Part shown: one piece after another, positions 27,671-36,573 of the stretch
Position numbering within the stretch: the stretch's first letter is position 1
Layout of the letters: every line of letters begins with the position of its first letter
NCBI GenBank assembly: GCA_947166625.1
Contig: CAMVEX010000006.1
Coordinates: 1-64,000 of the forward strand
Length of the DNA: 64,000 nucleotides
Source of the DNA: an uncultured Clostridia bacterium
Lineage (GTDB): Bacteria > Bacillota > Clostridia > Oscillospirales > Acutalibacteraceae
Reading direction: 5' to 3'
Notes under the pieces: generated by a model
Seen by the model: the letters and a program-made list of their open reading frames with translations, nothing else
What the model was told of the DNA's origin: nothing
Databases searched by the model: none
Position numbers and translations under genes: made by a program

Positions 27671-28525
27671 TCATTTTATCTGATTCGGTTTTTCCGCAAT
27701 AACCGTCTCCTTAACCCCTGTATTGAACAAATCATTTGCATAATCTCTCAGCTCGGAAAAGACCACGACGGTCATATCCGTATAGAGGATATTCGCAATA
27801 CGCGAATAGATGCTTTCTATACCGCCGGCGTTATCGGGATTGATGACATTGCGAAGGACTCCCTCAAGCGCCTCTCCCCTGAGTTTGACGGTGTTGCCCT
27901 GCATAAAGCCGGTATAGACAAGATATTTATAGAGGGTATCGCCCTTGATAACATTGCTCCCGCGGGGAAGAATAAGATTGAACGAGCCCCTGTAATTGAT
28001 ACTGTCCGGCAGATCGACCGTGACAGACCCGAAGCGGTTTACCGTCTGCTTGAAGGCTTCGGTATCCGACCCGATATGGTGTGAGATCTTGACGCCGCAG
28101 TATTCTTCGAGCGCCTGCGTCAGACCTTCCGCACCGTATTGCCTGAATATATAGGCGAGAGAGCCGAATTCATTCTCATACTCCACATTTTCATCCACAG
28201 AAGGAGAATAAATTATATATTTGCCGCGCGGCATGATGATTCTGGTGACCCAGAGGAAACGCAGCTCTCCGCTCACGGAATCCTTGCACCAGAAGAGCCA
28301 GCAGTTATCGCTCCTGGGAATATCGGGAGCCGTTTCGGTCTGATCGGCGGTAACTGCGGGGTCGCCTCCCAAAACGGTCCTCAAATCAAAGTCTCCCGCT
28401 CCCATCACCGCCGCGACGGAAACAGCGACGAGCAGCAGCAAAGCCGCCGCGACAGCCGCGGTTATTATATTTCTGTTTCGCCTTTTGGATTTTTTCTCTG
28501 TCCTGAAGGTGATATTCTTACTCAT
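27671..28525 (-). CDS. Divergent LytR-CpsA-Psr (LCP)-like membrane-anchored protein
   Basis: Single N-term TM, FKQTVNRFGSVTVDLPDSINYRG...LPRGSNVIKGDTLYKYL resembles LCP core. Confidence 0.55.
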   Translation of the reverse strand: MSKNITFRTEKKSKRRNRNIITAAVAAALLLLVAVSVAAVMGAGDFDLRTVLGGDPAVTADQTETAPDIPRSDNCWLFWCKDSVSGELRFLWVTRIIMPRGKYIIYSPSVDENVEYENEFGSLAYIFRQYGAEGLTQALEEYCGVKISHHIGSDTEAFKQTVNRFGSVTVDLPDSINYRGSFNLILPRGSNVIKGDTLYKYLVYTGFMQGNTVKLRGEALEGVLRNVINPDNAGGIESIYSRIANILYTDMTVVVFSELRDYANDLFNTGVKETVIAEKPNQIK

Positions 28526-28528
28526 TTG

Positions 28529-30379
28529 TCAATCATCGCAATTCAAATATAATATTGCCGTTTCAAAGGCTCCAAGCAAAAGCGCTCTGCCGCAGACCGT
28601 CTGACCGGTCAAAGAAACGAATCCGTCATCCTGAAGTATGTAGGTTATCGGGTGAGGGTTGCGGTTTGCGGCGGTGAGGATTCTCTCTCCCCTTCCGCGC
28701 CTCTCGTAACAGACGCACCCGAGCATATCGGAGACGGGGATAAACTCTCCGTCTTTGAAAACAGGATGCTCTCTGCGGATCTTACCGAGCATACGGTAAT
28801 GGGAAAGAAGCTCTTCATTCTCTCTGCCGTAGGGATAACAGCCGCGGTTATAGGGATCGACTCCGCCGCCTGCTCCCGCCTCATCACCGTAATAGATCGA
28901 AGGAACGCCCGGCAGGGTAAACTGCATGGAGGACACCATTTTAAGAAGGCGGACTCCGCGTTCATGCTGCTCGGCGGTCATATCGCCCTTGTATCTGTTA
29001 ATGGGGTCGCTGACATAGCCGTCAAGAGTACCGAGGCGGCTGAGCACCCTGCAGGTGTCGTGGGTGCCTATATGATTCATAAGGCAGTCAACAACGCATT
29101 TGGGATAGTTTTCGCAAATAACGGAAATTTTATCGTTAAATCCCTCAGCCCTGCCGGTAACGGCAAAATCAATGAGTGCATCGGCAAATGGATAATTCAT
29201 AACGGAATCAAGCTGTGAGCCGGTGAGATAACGCCTGCGTGAGCCGTAGCTGATCTTATTTGACGCATCCTCCCAGACCTCGCCGATTATCAGCGCGTCT
29301 TTATCCTGAGACTTGACGCAGAGGCGAAGGGCATCGAGGAATTTATCGGGAAGCTCATCCGCGACATCAAGCCTCCAGCCGGAAGCGCCGAGCGACTGCC
29401 ACTTTTTAAGCACCGAGCAGATATATTCAATATAACTGTCGCAGTTTTCGTCGGTCTCGGGAAGAATATCCACTCCCCACCAGCTTTCGTATTCATCGGG
29501 CCACTCGCTGAATTTATACCAGGAATAATAGGGTGAATTCTTATCTCTGTATGCTCCGCCGTCGCCGTATCTGCCGTTTTTATTGAAATAGCGGCTGTCT
29601 GACCCGGTATGGCTGAAAACGCCGTCAAGAATGATGTCAATACCGCGGCGCTTTGCAGAGCTGCACAGCCTCTTGAAATCGGTCTGTGTGCCGAGCAGGG
29701 AGTCGATACGCTCATAATCGGCGGTATCGTATCGGTGATTGGATTCAGCCTCAAAAATCGGGTTGAGGTAAATGCAGCCCACACCGAGACTTTCCAGATA
29801 ATCGAGCTTTGACTCAATTCCTTTGAGATCGCCGCAGAAGAAATCATATTTTGTGATATTCCCGTCTTCATCGGGCTCCCACATCGGAAGCCCTCCCCAA
29901 TCATCTCTGATGATTCTGCCGGGAAAGCGGGATTCTTTCTTCTCGCCCGAAAAACAGAATCTGTCCGGAAAGATCTGATAAATGACCGAGCCCTTTACTG
30001 AATCCGGGGTGGTGAAATCCTTATCATAAACCGTGAGCTGGAAATCTTCTCCGCCGCCGGAAATCCTGCCCGACGAACTGTCAAACCTTGTGATGGGCAC
30101 TTCGCCGAAACCGGTCATAAGGGTAAACGAATAGAAATACAGACCGGGCAAACCGGGAGTAAAGCTCCCGCCCCACCAGCTTTCGCCGTTATCGGCGGTA
30201 TATTCGTAATTCATCGGGTAAATAAATTTTTCGCCGTCGCGAATGACATTGATATGAGCCCACGAGCAGTAGAATCCGGCAGGAAGAACGATGCGCAAGG
30301 TAACCTCTGTTCCGTTTTTGACCGCTCCGAAAGGCGTTTTATGCCAACTCAGGCGGGAATTGAAAGGGACAAAATCCAT
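28529..30379 (-). CDS. GH13 alpha-amylase/neopullulanase-like glycoside hydrolase
   Basis: SVIYQIFPDRFCFSG, GWRLDVADELP, IIGEVWED, LMNHIGTHDTCR, PSIYYGDEAG motifs; start MDFVPFNSRLSW at 30379. Confidence 0.92.
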   Translation of the reverse strand: MDFVPFNSRLSWHKTPFGAVKNGTEVTLRIVLPAGFYCSWAHINVIRDGEKFIYPMNYEYTADNGESWWGGSFTPGLPGLYFYSFTLMTGFGEVPITRFDSSSGRISGGGEDFQLTVYDKDFTTPDSVKGSVIYQIFPDRFCFSGEKKESRFPGRIIRDDWGGLPMWEPDEDGNITKYDFFCGDLKGIESKLDYLESLGVGCIYLNPIFEAESNHRYDTADYERIDSLLGTQTDFKRLCSSAKRRGIDIILDGVFSHTGSDSRYFNKNGRYGDGGAYRDKNSPYYSWYKFSEWPDEYESWWGVDILPETDENCDSYIEYICSVLKKWQSLGASGWRLDVADELPDKFLDALRLCVKSQDKDALIIGEVWEDASNKISYGSRRRYLTGSQLDSVMNYPFADALIDFAVTGRAEGFNDKISVICENYPKCVVDCLMNHIGTHDTCRVLSRLGTLDGYVSDPINRYKGDMTAEQHERGVRLLKMVSSMQFTLPGVPSIYYGDEAGAGGGVDPYNRGCYPYGRENEELLSHYRMLGKIRREHPVFKDGEFIPVSDMLGCVCYERRGRGERILTAANRNPHPITYILQDDGFVSLTGQTVCGRALLLGAFETAILYLNCDD

Positions 30380-30627
30380 TCTTGCGCTCCCTCCGGGAAA
30401 AAGTGAATAAACGCGGGCAGCTCGGTGATGCCTATGAGCAGCTCGGTAAGAAAGAAACCGATGTAAACGAGGGCGAGCAGGCAAAGAATGACCGCGATAT
30501 ATCCGGCTATCTTTTTGCCGCGAAGCTTATCCTCATAGCTTATTCCCGTGCCGAAGCGCGAGGTGTATTCAGTTATGCTTTCGCGCTGAGAAGGCTTCAG
30601 CGCCCTGTTTTCAGAATTTCTTTTCAT
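30349..30627 (-). CDS. Small single-pass/hairpin membrane protein
   Basis: KKIAGYIAVILCLLALVYIGFFLTELLIGI; ORF abuts the rnfA-like gene and overlaps the GH13 start. Confidence 0.6.
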   Translation of the reverse strand: MKRNSENRALKPSQRESITEYTSRFGTGISYEDKLRGKKIAGYIAVILCLLALVYIGFFLTELLIGITELPAFIHFFPEGAQEWILSLSIPA

Positions 30628-30637
30628 AATTATTTCC

Positions 30638-31222
30638 TTAAAAAAGCTGTGTTCCGGTAAAACCGATAAAGCCCAGCGAAATCATGGCGACATAAAAGAA
30701 CATCGCGGGGGTTCCCTTGAATATCGGCGGAATATGTTTGTTGCGCTCTATTACTCTCGCACCGCTTCCGATAAGAGCGGCGGCAAGCACAAAGGCAAAG
30801 CCTGCGCCGAGCCCCGAGCCGATACAATCCGTAAGGGAATACGCCGCCGAATCGTTTATGTAGGGGACGGCAAATACGAGGGTATTGAGCGCCGCGATTC
30901 CGAGGATCCCGGTAATTTCTTTATCTTTAACGGCAATATTCGCTATAAACGCGACCGCGAAATAAACTGCGGCAAGCACCGAGGCATATATCAGCGCCTT
31001 GGCGGCGTAGGATCTGACCGAGCCTGTATATGAGGCGATCAGATTGCAGAGAATACTCGTAACCGTGGAGAATCCCGAAATCATAACGGCGAATCTCACA
31101 AAAGTATTGGGGCGCGGAGAAATTCTCATCGCTTCGCTCATGCCGAGGCCCGAGGTCATAACGAGATTCTGGACAAAGACCGTATATAAAGCGGTGATAA
31201 GAAGGCCGGTTATCATTTTCAT
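30638..31222 (-). CDS. RnfA-like membrane subunit, degenerate at Fe-S cysteines
   Basis: VFVQNLVMTSGLGMSEAMRISP and MISLGFIGFTG align by eye with RnfA/RsxA; six-TM pattern. Confidence 0.75.
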   Translation of the reverse strand: MKMITGLLITALYTVFVQNLVMTSGLGMSEAMRISPRPNTFVRFAVMISGFSTVTSILCNLIASYTGSVRSYAAKALIYASVLAAVYFAVAFIANIAVKDKEITGILGIAALNTLVFAVPYINDSAAYSLTDCIGSGLGAGFAFVLAAALIGSGARVIERNKHIPPIFKGTPAMFFYVAMISLGFIGFTGTQLF

Positions 31223-32019
31223 TCGCCGTCACCTCCGTTTACATCGCCCGGGTAGCCGGTGAGCGACTTTAAGAATTCATCGGTGGATGAAAGGATATTA
31301 TCAATATCATCATAATCGGCTATTATCATTTCGACCGCTTCGGGCTCATCATCCGAGCCTATGTCAAGCGATATTTCTTCGGGCCGATCGGGGCCGTCTT
31401 CTTCGGAGCGGGAGCCGGGATTTCTCTGAGAGAATCTCACGCCCGCTTTAATAAACGCGGCGAGGAAGCCGAGCAAAACGAGGCAGCCGAAGGGCATAGA
31501 CATGGTGCTCATGGTAAATTTCATATTGAGCTCATATCCGCCGACGGTGCCTTTGCCGATGACCTCGCGTATGATCCCGCATATAACGGCGACGGCTCCG
31601 GTGCCGACTGCGGCGGCAAGGGCATCAAGAAATGCGCTTTTTACGCTGTTTTTAACGGCAAAGGTTTCGCAGTGAACGGCGGTAACGGAATTTACCGCAA
31701 TCAGAGGTATGATGATCCTCATACCGAGAGTTATCTCGATAAGCGTTTTTTCTTCGATATAATGCAAAACGGGATAGATGACGGCAATGCCTATCATCAG
31801 ATATATCGCGATCCTGACATATCTGGGGATCTTTTTAAGCAGAGCGCTCGCTATGACGCAGGTGATAATAAGATCAGCCGCGAGCAGAACGGCGATAAAA
31901 AGCGAATCCTTCAGGGTAGCGGTGCCTGCAATTATAGAGCATAATCCGACGCATTGGAAAAGGACCGGATTATTGAGCAGGGCGCCCCTGAGCATATATC
32001 CGCGTGAATTCTCACTCAA
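31219..32019 (-). CDS. RnfE-like membrane subunit with acidic C-terminal tail
   Basis: NNPVLFQCVGLCSIIAG, RIIIPLIAVNSVTAVHCETFA, GIIREVIGKGTVGG align by eye with RnfE/RsxE. Confidence 0.78.
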   Translation of the reverse strand: MSENSRGYMLRGALLNNPVLFQCVGLCSIIAGTATLKDSLFIAVLLAADLIITCVIASALLKKIPRYVRIAIYLMIGIAVIYPVLHYIEEKTLIEITLGMRIIIPLIAVNSVTAVHCETFAVKNSVKSAFLDALAAAVGTGAVAVICGIIREVIGKGTVGGYELNMKFTMSTMSMPFGCLVLLGFLAAFIKAGVRFSQRNPGSRSEEDGPDRPEEISLDIGSDDEPEAVEMIIADYDDIDNILSSTDEFLKSLTGYPGDVNGGDGE

Positions 32020-33013
32020 CGGAGCTCACCTCCCTGCGCTGTTTACGGGGAGCTATGAAATCCATGATCCGCTTTGTAAGAATATCAAGCAGAGGGCTGA
32101 AAGCGTTGGCAAGAAGCACCGCAAAGCATACCGGCTCCTCAAATGCGCCGAGCTTTCGCATCGCCATGCAAATAATTCCGCAGAAAATGCCGTAGGCGAG
32201 CTTATCGCGCCTGTAAGCGGGCAGAGCGGAATAATCCGTAAGAAGAAATACGGACGCGAACATCAGGCTTCCGGATGAAAGCTCCATGATCATACCGGCG
32301 AGCCTTGAGCCGTTTGAACGGGGAAAAACAAGCGCAAATATGATACACGCGCCGAGAAATCCCGCAGTCGCAAGAAGGGCTTCACGCCTGCGCACCAGGA
32401 GATAAATCATACAGGCGGCAAATACTATTATGCAGCCGGTGCCCATAGGTCCGGCGATATTTCCCGTAAGTATATCAAGAATATTTGAGCCGTTCATCCT
32501 CATCGCACCGCCGTGCATAAGGGTAGAGCCGAGCGAAACGCCGCCCATATATTCTCTGCCCGGCAGATAAGTAAACACTTCATCCTTGAAGCATACGGCG
32601 ACAAACGCAAAGCCCGCCGCCGCAGGAACAAACGGAGCCTGCATACCTCCGCCGAACGGGATCTTGATGACCGTGACGCTGAATGCCGCCGCAAGCACCG
32701 GGATATAAGCCGGAATGCCGGCAGGCATCATCAGCGCTATCATAATGCTCGCGCAAAACGAGCTCAGATCGGCGGCGTAGAATTTTTTATATACGAGAAT
32801 ACTTCCGAAGAAATCGCAGATAAAGCCCGTAACGACCGTGACCGCAAGGGTCCTGACAGCGGGCATTCCGTAATACCAGACGGAAAGCGCGCACGGAAAC
32901 ACGAGCATTATCAGATAGTCTCCGAAAATATTGAGTGATTTCAGACTTGAACTTTTGCTTTCACTCGCCAAGGGGTTACCTCCGTACAGGAGCCTTAAAG
33001 GCGCCTGAATCAA
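32012..33013 (-). CDS. RnfD-like membrane subunit
   Basis: FGGGMQAPFVPAAAGFAFVAVCF...GGVSLGSTLMHGG...LDILTGNIAGPMGTG...SGSLMFASVFLLTDYSALP typical of the NqrB/RnfD family. Confidence 0.82.
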   Translation of the reverse strand: MIQAPLRLLYGGNPLASESKSSSLKSLNIFGDYLIMLVFPCALSVWYYGMPAVRTLAVTVVTGFICDFFGSILVYKKFYAADLSSFCASIMIALMMPAGIPAYIPVLAAAFSVTVIKIPFGGGMQAPFVPAAAGFAFVAVCFKDEVFTYLPGREYMGGVSLGSTLMHGGAMRMNGSNILDILTGNIAGPMGTGCIIVFAACMIYLLVRRREALLATAGFLGACIIFALVFPRSNGSRLAGMIMELSSGSLMFASVFLLTDYSALPAYRRDKLAYGIFCGIICMAMRKLGAFEEPVCFAVLLANAFSPLLDILTKRIMDFIAPRKQRREVSSVE

Positions 33014-33672
33014 ACTGATTTAAGAGCGTTGTTTTTGAGATCTTCTATCATTTTTGCGGGGTCTTCCGATTTGAATACGGCGCTGCCCGCAACAAAAACA
33101 TTCGCGCCCGCCTTTGCGGCAACGCAGACTGTCTCGGCGTTTATTCCGCCGTCCACCTCGATATCGGTTTTAAGGCCGCGCCGCTCGATCTCTTCTTTCA
33201 CCGCGGCGACCTTATCCATCATATCAAACATAAACGACTGACCGCCGAAGCCCGGCTCAACGGTCATCACAAGCACCATATCGAGCCTGTCAAGATAAGG
33301 GAACACAGCCTCGGCAGGGGTTGCCGGTTTGAGGCTTATACCCGTCTTGCATCCGAGAGAACGGATCTTATCTATGGTTTCGCCGACGGGCGAATCACTC
33401 TCGAAATGGAAGGTGATGATATCAGAGCCCGCTTTTGCAAAATCCTCAATATATTTCAGAGGCTCGCTTATCATCAGATGCACGTCAAAGACGAGATCGG
33501 TATATGATCTTATTGATTTGATAACGGGCGCGCCGAAGGTTATATTCGGGACAAAATGACCGTCCATAACATCAAGATGAAGATAATCCGCTCCGCTGTT
33601 TTTCATTTTAACGGATTCGCTGCCGAGGGATGAAAAATCACCCGCGAGCACGGAAGGAGAAATCCTGATCAT
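33010..33672 (-). CDS. rpe: Ribulose-phosphate 3-epimerase
   Basis: MIRISPSVLAGDFSSLGSE, YLHLDVMDGHFVPNITFG, MTVEPGFGGQSF, EVDGGINAETV. Confidence 0.95.
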   Translation of the reverse strand: MIRISPSVLAGDFSSLGSESVKMKNSGADYLHLDVMDGHFVPNITFGAPVIKSIRSYTDLVFDVHLMISEPLKYIEDFAKAGSDIITFHFESDSPVGETIDKIRSLGCKTGISLKPATPAEAVFPYLDRLDMVLVMTVEPGFGGQSFMFDMMDKVAAVKEEIERRGLKTDIEVDGGINAETVCVAAKAGANVFVAGSAVFKSEDPAKMIEDLKNNALKSV

Positions 33673-33749
33673 AATTGACTCCTCTCGGGTAAAATTGAAA
33701 CTGACATACACGGGGCAGGCAAAAATAACTGCCGCCCTATATTTAATAG

Positions 33750-33778
33750 ATTATAACATAGAGTAAATATAAGGTCAA
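33750..33778 (-). promoter_or_regulatory. Sigma-A-type promoter for rpe-rnf tract
   Basis: -35 TTGACC (33773-33778 rc), 17-nt spacer, -10 TATAAT (33750-33755 rc). Confidence 0.75.
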
Positions 33779-33811
33779 TTATTTTAATTAAATTTATGGG
33801 GCGTATCCGCC

Positions 33812-33840
33812 TTGACATTTAAGAAAAAAACAGATAAAAT
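33812..33840 (+). promoter_or_regulatory. Sigma-A-type promoter for SDR gene
   Basis: TTGACA (33812-33817), 17-nt spacer, TAAAAT (33835-33840). Confidence 0.78.
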
Positions 33841-33877
33841 TATAGGGCAAATTTCAGGTATCACAAGGAGGTACATT

Positions 33878-34654
33878 ATGTCAAAGAATTATTTTGATCT
33901 CACAGGACAGGTCGCTGTTGTAACAGGTGCATCGACAGGTCTCGGTGTTCAGATGGCAAAGGCTCTTGCAAATCAGGGTTGCAATATTGTCGCCATGGCG
34001 CGCAGGCAGAATCTCATTGATGAGGTCGCCGCGGAAATCGAGAAGGAATACGGAGTTAAGGCCATCGGCGTTCGCTGCGACATTACGGATACAGACAGCG
34101 TTGAAGCCGCAGTTGACGCCGTTCTCAAAGAATTCGGCAGAATTGATATTCTCATCAACAACGCAGGCACCGGCGGAGTCACTCCCGCAGAGGATATGCC
34201 CGACGCTACATTTGAAAACGAAATGAATATCGACCTTTTCGGCACCTTCAAGATGGCGAGAGCGGTAGCCAAAAAGGCTATGCTCCCCGCAAAATACGGC
34301 AGAATCATCAACATCGCTTCGATGTACGGCCTTGTAGGCAACAAAATCGCTCCCACAGCCTGCTATCACGCGGCTAAAGGCGGCGTTGTAAATCTCACGA
34401 GAGCTCTCGCCGCGGAATGGGGCGAAAAGGGCATTAACGTAAACTCGATCTGCCCCGGATATTTCTACACTCCGCTCACGGAGGAAACACTCAATTCCGA
34501 ATTCTTCCAGAATTACGCAAAGACCATGATCCCCCTTGCCCGTTACGGCAACGAAGGCGAGCTTGACAGCACCGCGATTTTCCTTGCATCCCCCGCTTCA
34601 AGCTATGTAAACGGACAGAATATCGCTGTTGACGGCGGCTACACCTGCATGTAA
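33878..34654 (+). CDS. SDR-family oxidoreductase (gluconate 5-dehydrogenase/3-oxoacyl reductase-like)
   Basis: VAVVTGASTGLGVQMAKAL, INNAGTGG, YHAAKGGVVNLTRALAAEW; RBS aaggagg before ATG 33878. Confidence 0.92.
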   Translation: MSKNYFDLTGQVAVVTGASTGLGVQMAKALANQGCNIVAMARRQNLIDEVAAEIEKEYGVKAIGVRCDITDTDSVEAAVDAVLKEFGRIDILINNAGTGGVTPAEDMPDATFENEMNIDLFGTFKMARAVAKKAMLPAKYGRIINIASMYGLVGNKIAPTACYHAAKGGVVNLTRALAAEWGEKGINVNSICPGYFYTPLTEETLNSEFFQNYAKTMIPLARYGNEGELDSTAIFLASPASSYVNGQNIAVDGGYTCM

Positions 34655-34672
34655 TCAAATAAGTTACGCAAA

Positions 34673-34702
34673 GCCCGCAGAGATCATAAGATCCCTGCGG
34701 GC
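34673..34702 (+). terminator. Rho-independent terminator after SDR gene
   Basis: GCCCGCAG-agatcataagatcc-CTGCGGGC followed by agatttttt. Confidence 0.85.
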
Positions 34703-34709
34703 AGATTTT

Positions 34710-35447
34710 TTATATACGAATATTATTCATAAAATCGGAAAAACCGTATTGATTATAATCGATATACTCATCCGCCGCGGCGGTCTGCTTAACTTTTCTG
34801 TAAGCGATAATGAACATAATCAGCACAAAGACGATCCATGCCACGGTAGCCGCATCGGCCTGAACGGTCGCCAAAAAATCATAGGCGCCGTGTAAGAATG
34901 CAGGTATCAGCAGAGCCTTTATCTTACAGGCCTTGACTCTCAGGGAATTGCCTCTGTAGCTCCAGCGCTTAGCCGCCGCATACCAGACTCCCATAAACAC
35001 GCCGAAGCAGGCATGGGCGGGAACTGCGGTAAACGCGCGGGCAACAGCATTTGAAAGGCCGAACTGGATTACATACCCGATATTTTCAAACAGAGCAAAG
35101 CCGAGGGAAACAAAAACGGAATATACCACTCCGTCGAACGAGCAGTTGAAATTCGGCGATTTCCATGTGCGGATCTTAAGGAAGAAATATTTGGAGCCTT
35201 CCTCCGCAAACGCGACTATTAAAAAATACTCGATTATATTATAGATCAGTGTTTTTTCGGGGACAAACCGTGCAAGGATCCCGCCGCACACAAGCTCGGC
35301 GATGCCTGCCGTGAAAGTCGAAAGCAGCCCCATAAAAACAAGGGATATAAGCAGACCTTTGGGCTCTTTTTCGAGCCTGTCTGCCTTATAGACCTTTGCG
35401 AGAAGTATAATTGCCGGAATGACAGCGGCAATCGTGCGAATAATCAT
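34710..35447 (-). CDS. PrsW-like intramembrane metalloprotease
   Basis: VAFAEEGSKYFFL, FDGVVYSVFVSLGFALFENIGYV, AVPAHACFGVFMG. Confidence 0.88.
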   Translation of the reverse strand: MIIRTIAAVIPAIILLAKVYKADRLEKEPKGLLISLVFMGLLSTFTAGIAELVCGGILARFVPEKTLIYNIIEYFLIVAFAEEGSKYFFLKIRTWKSPNFNCSFDGVVYSVFVSLGFALFENIGYVIQFGLSNAVARAFTAVPAHACFGVFMGVWYAAAKRWSYRGNSLRVKACKIKALLIPAFLHGAYDFLATVQADAATVAWIVFVLIMFIIAYRKVKQTAAADEYIDYNQYGFSDFMNNIRI

Positions 35448-35989
35448 AATTTCTTTTCCTCAAAAACGGTATTGCCGCGGCAGTCTATGCCGACAAAAAC
35501 GGGAAACTCGCTGACCGTGAGCCTCTTGACGCTCTCGCACCCGAGCTCGGGAAACGCGATCTCTTCAAGAGAGGTGATATGCTTGGCATAGAGAGCGCCC
35601 GCGCCCCCGAGGGCGCAAAAATAAACCGAGCCGTTACGCACGACGGCTTGACGCACTTTTTCGCTTCTCTCGCCCTTACCGATCATCGCGGCGAGCCCGA
35701 GATCAAGCAGACGGGGTGAATAAGGATCCATTCTGCCCGCTGTGGTAGGGCCGCAGCTGCCTATAGGCAAATTTGCCGGAGCAGGGGTAGGACCCGCGAA
35801 ATAGATGCAGGCGTCTTTTAATTCAAAGGGCAGTTTTTCTCCTCTGTCGAGCAATTCAAAAATGCGTTTATGTGCCGCATCCCTCGCGGTGTAGCAGATC
35901 CCGCTGAGTTCAACCATATCCCCGGCGGCGAGGTCGGGGATATTATTTCTTATTTCCTGTAAATTTAATTTATACAATGACATAATCAT
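35444..35989 (-). CDS. Fumarate hydratase/tartrate dehydratase class I beta-subunit-like
   Basis: YFAGPTPAPANLPIGSCGPTTAGRMDPYSPRLLDLGLAAMIGKG, AVYFCALGGAGAL-like core. Confidence 0.88.
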   Translation of the reverse strand: MIMSLYKLNLQEIRNNIPDLAAGDMVELSGICYTARDAAHKRIFELLDRGEKLPFELKDACIYFAGPTPAPANLPIGSCGPTTAGRMDPYSPRLLDLGLAAMIGKGERSEKVRQAVVRNGSVYFCALGGAGALYAKHITSLEEIAFPELGCESVKRLTVSEFPVFVGIDCRGNTVFEEKKL

Positions 35990-36564
35990 TCACCGGGATT
36001 GATTTTTTCTGAAATCGAGCCGAGATTTTCTATAAGCTCATCCACGCTCTTTTTGACCGCATTGAGCGAAAAATCAAGATTTACCTGAGCGGTCCTCACT
36101 CTTTCGCCTGCCGCGCGGATATCCGCCGCAGCGGAATCTATTGAACCGCCTGCCGTTTCGAGAGCCTTTGAGGCAGTCTGCTTCGCTCCGCTCACAAGAG
36201 TATCCGAATACTTCATCGCCTCCTGTATGAGCACACCGGAGCTTTCTCCGCTGAAAGCGTCATACCCGGATCTGTTCATCTGCTCCGACGGCTGCGAAAG
36301 CTTCGCCTCAAGCTCTTCTTTTTCGCGCCCGAGGGCCTCAAGCCTCTCATTCAAAGACCTGATTTTCTCTTTGAGCTCTTCATTCTCCGATTTCAACGCG
36401 GAAAAATCATCGCCCGAAACAGAGCCGGCGCATTCGGCGCTCTTTTCTCTAAGCTCATCTGCAAGCGCGACATTTTCACTTTGAAGCTTCTCTATATAAG
36501 ATAACACATCTTCTCTTTTGAAGCCGCCGAATACGGATTTTTTCAGAATTCTGTCACTGTTCAT
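35986..36564 (-). CDS. DivIVA/coiled-coil protein
   Basis: SVFGGFKREDVLSYIEKLQSENVALADEL N-terminus followed by coiled coil. Confidence 0.72.
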   Translation of the reverse strand: MNSDRILKKSVFGGFKREDVLSYIEKLQSENVALADELREKSAECAGSVSGDDFSALKSENEELKEKIRSLNERLEALGREKEELEAKLSQPSEQMNRSGYDAFSGESSGVLIQEAMKYSDTLVSGAKQTASKALETAGGSIDSAAADIRAAGERVRTAQVNLDFSLNAVKKSVDELIENLGSISEKINPGE

Positions 36565-36573
36565 TTTGAAACC

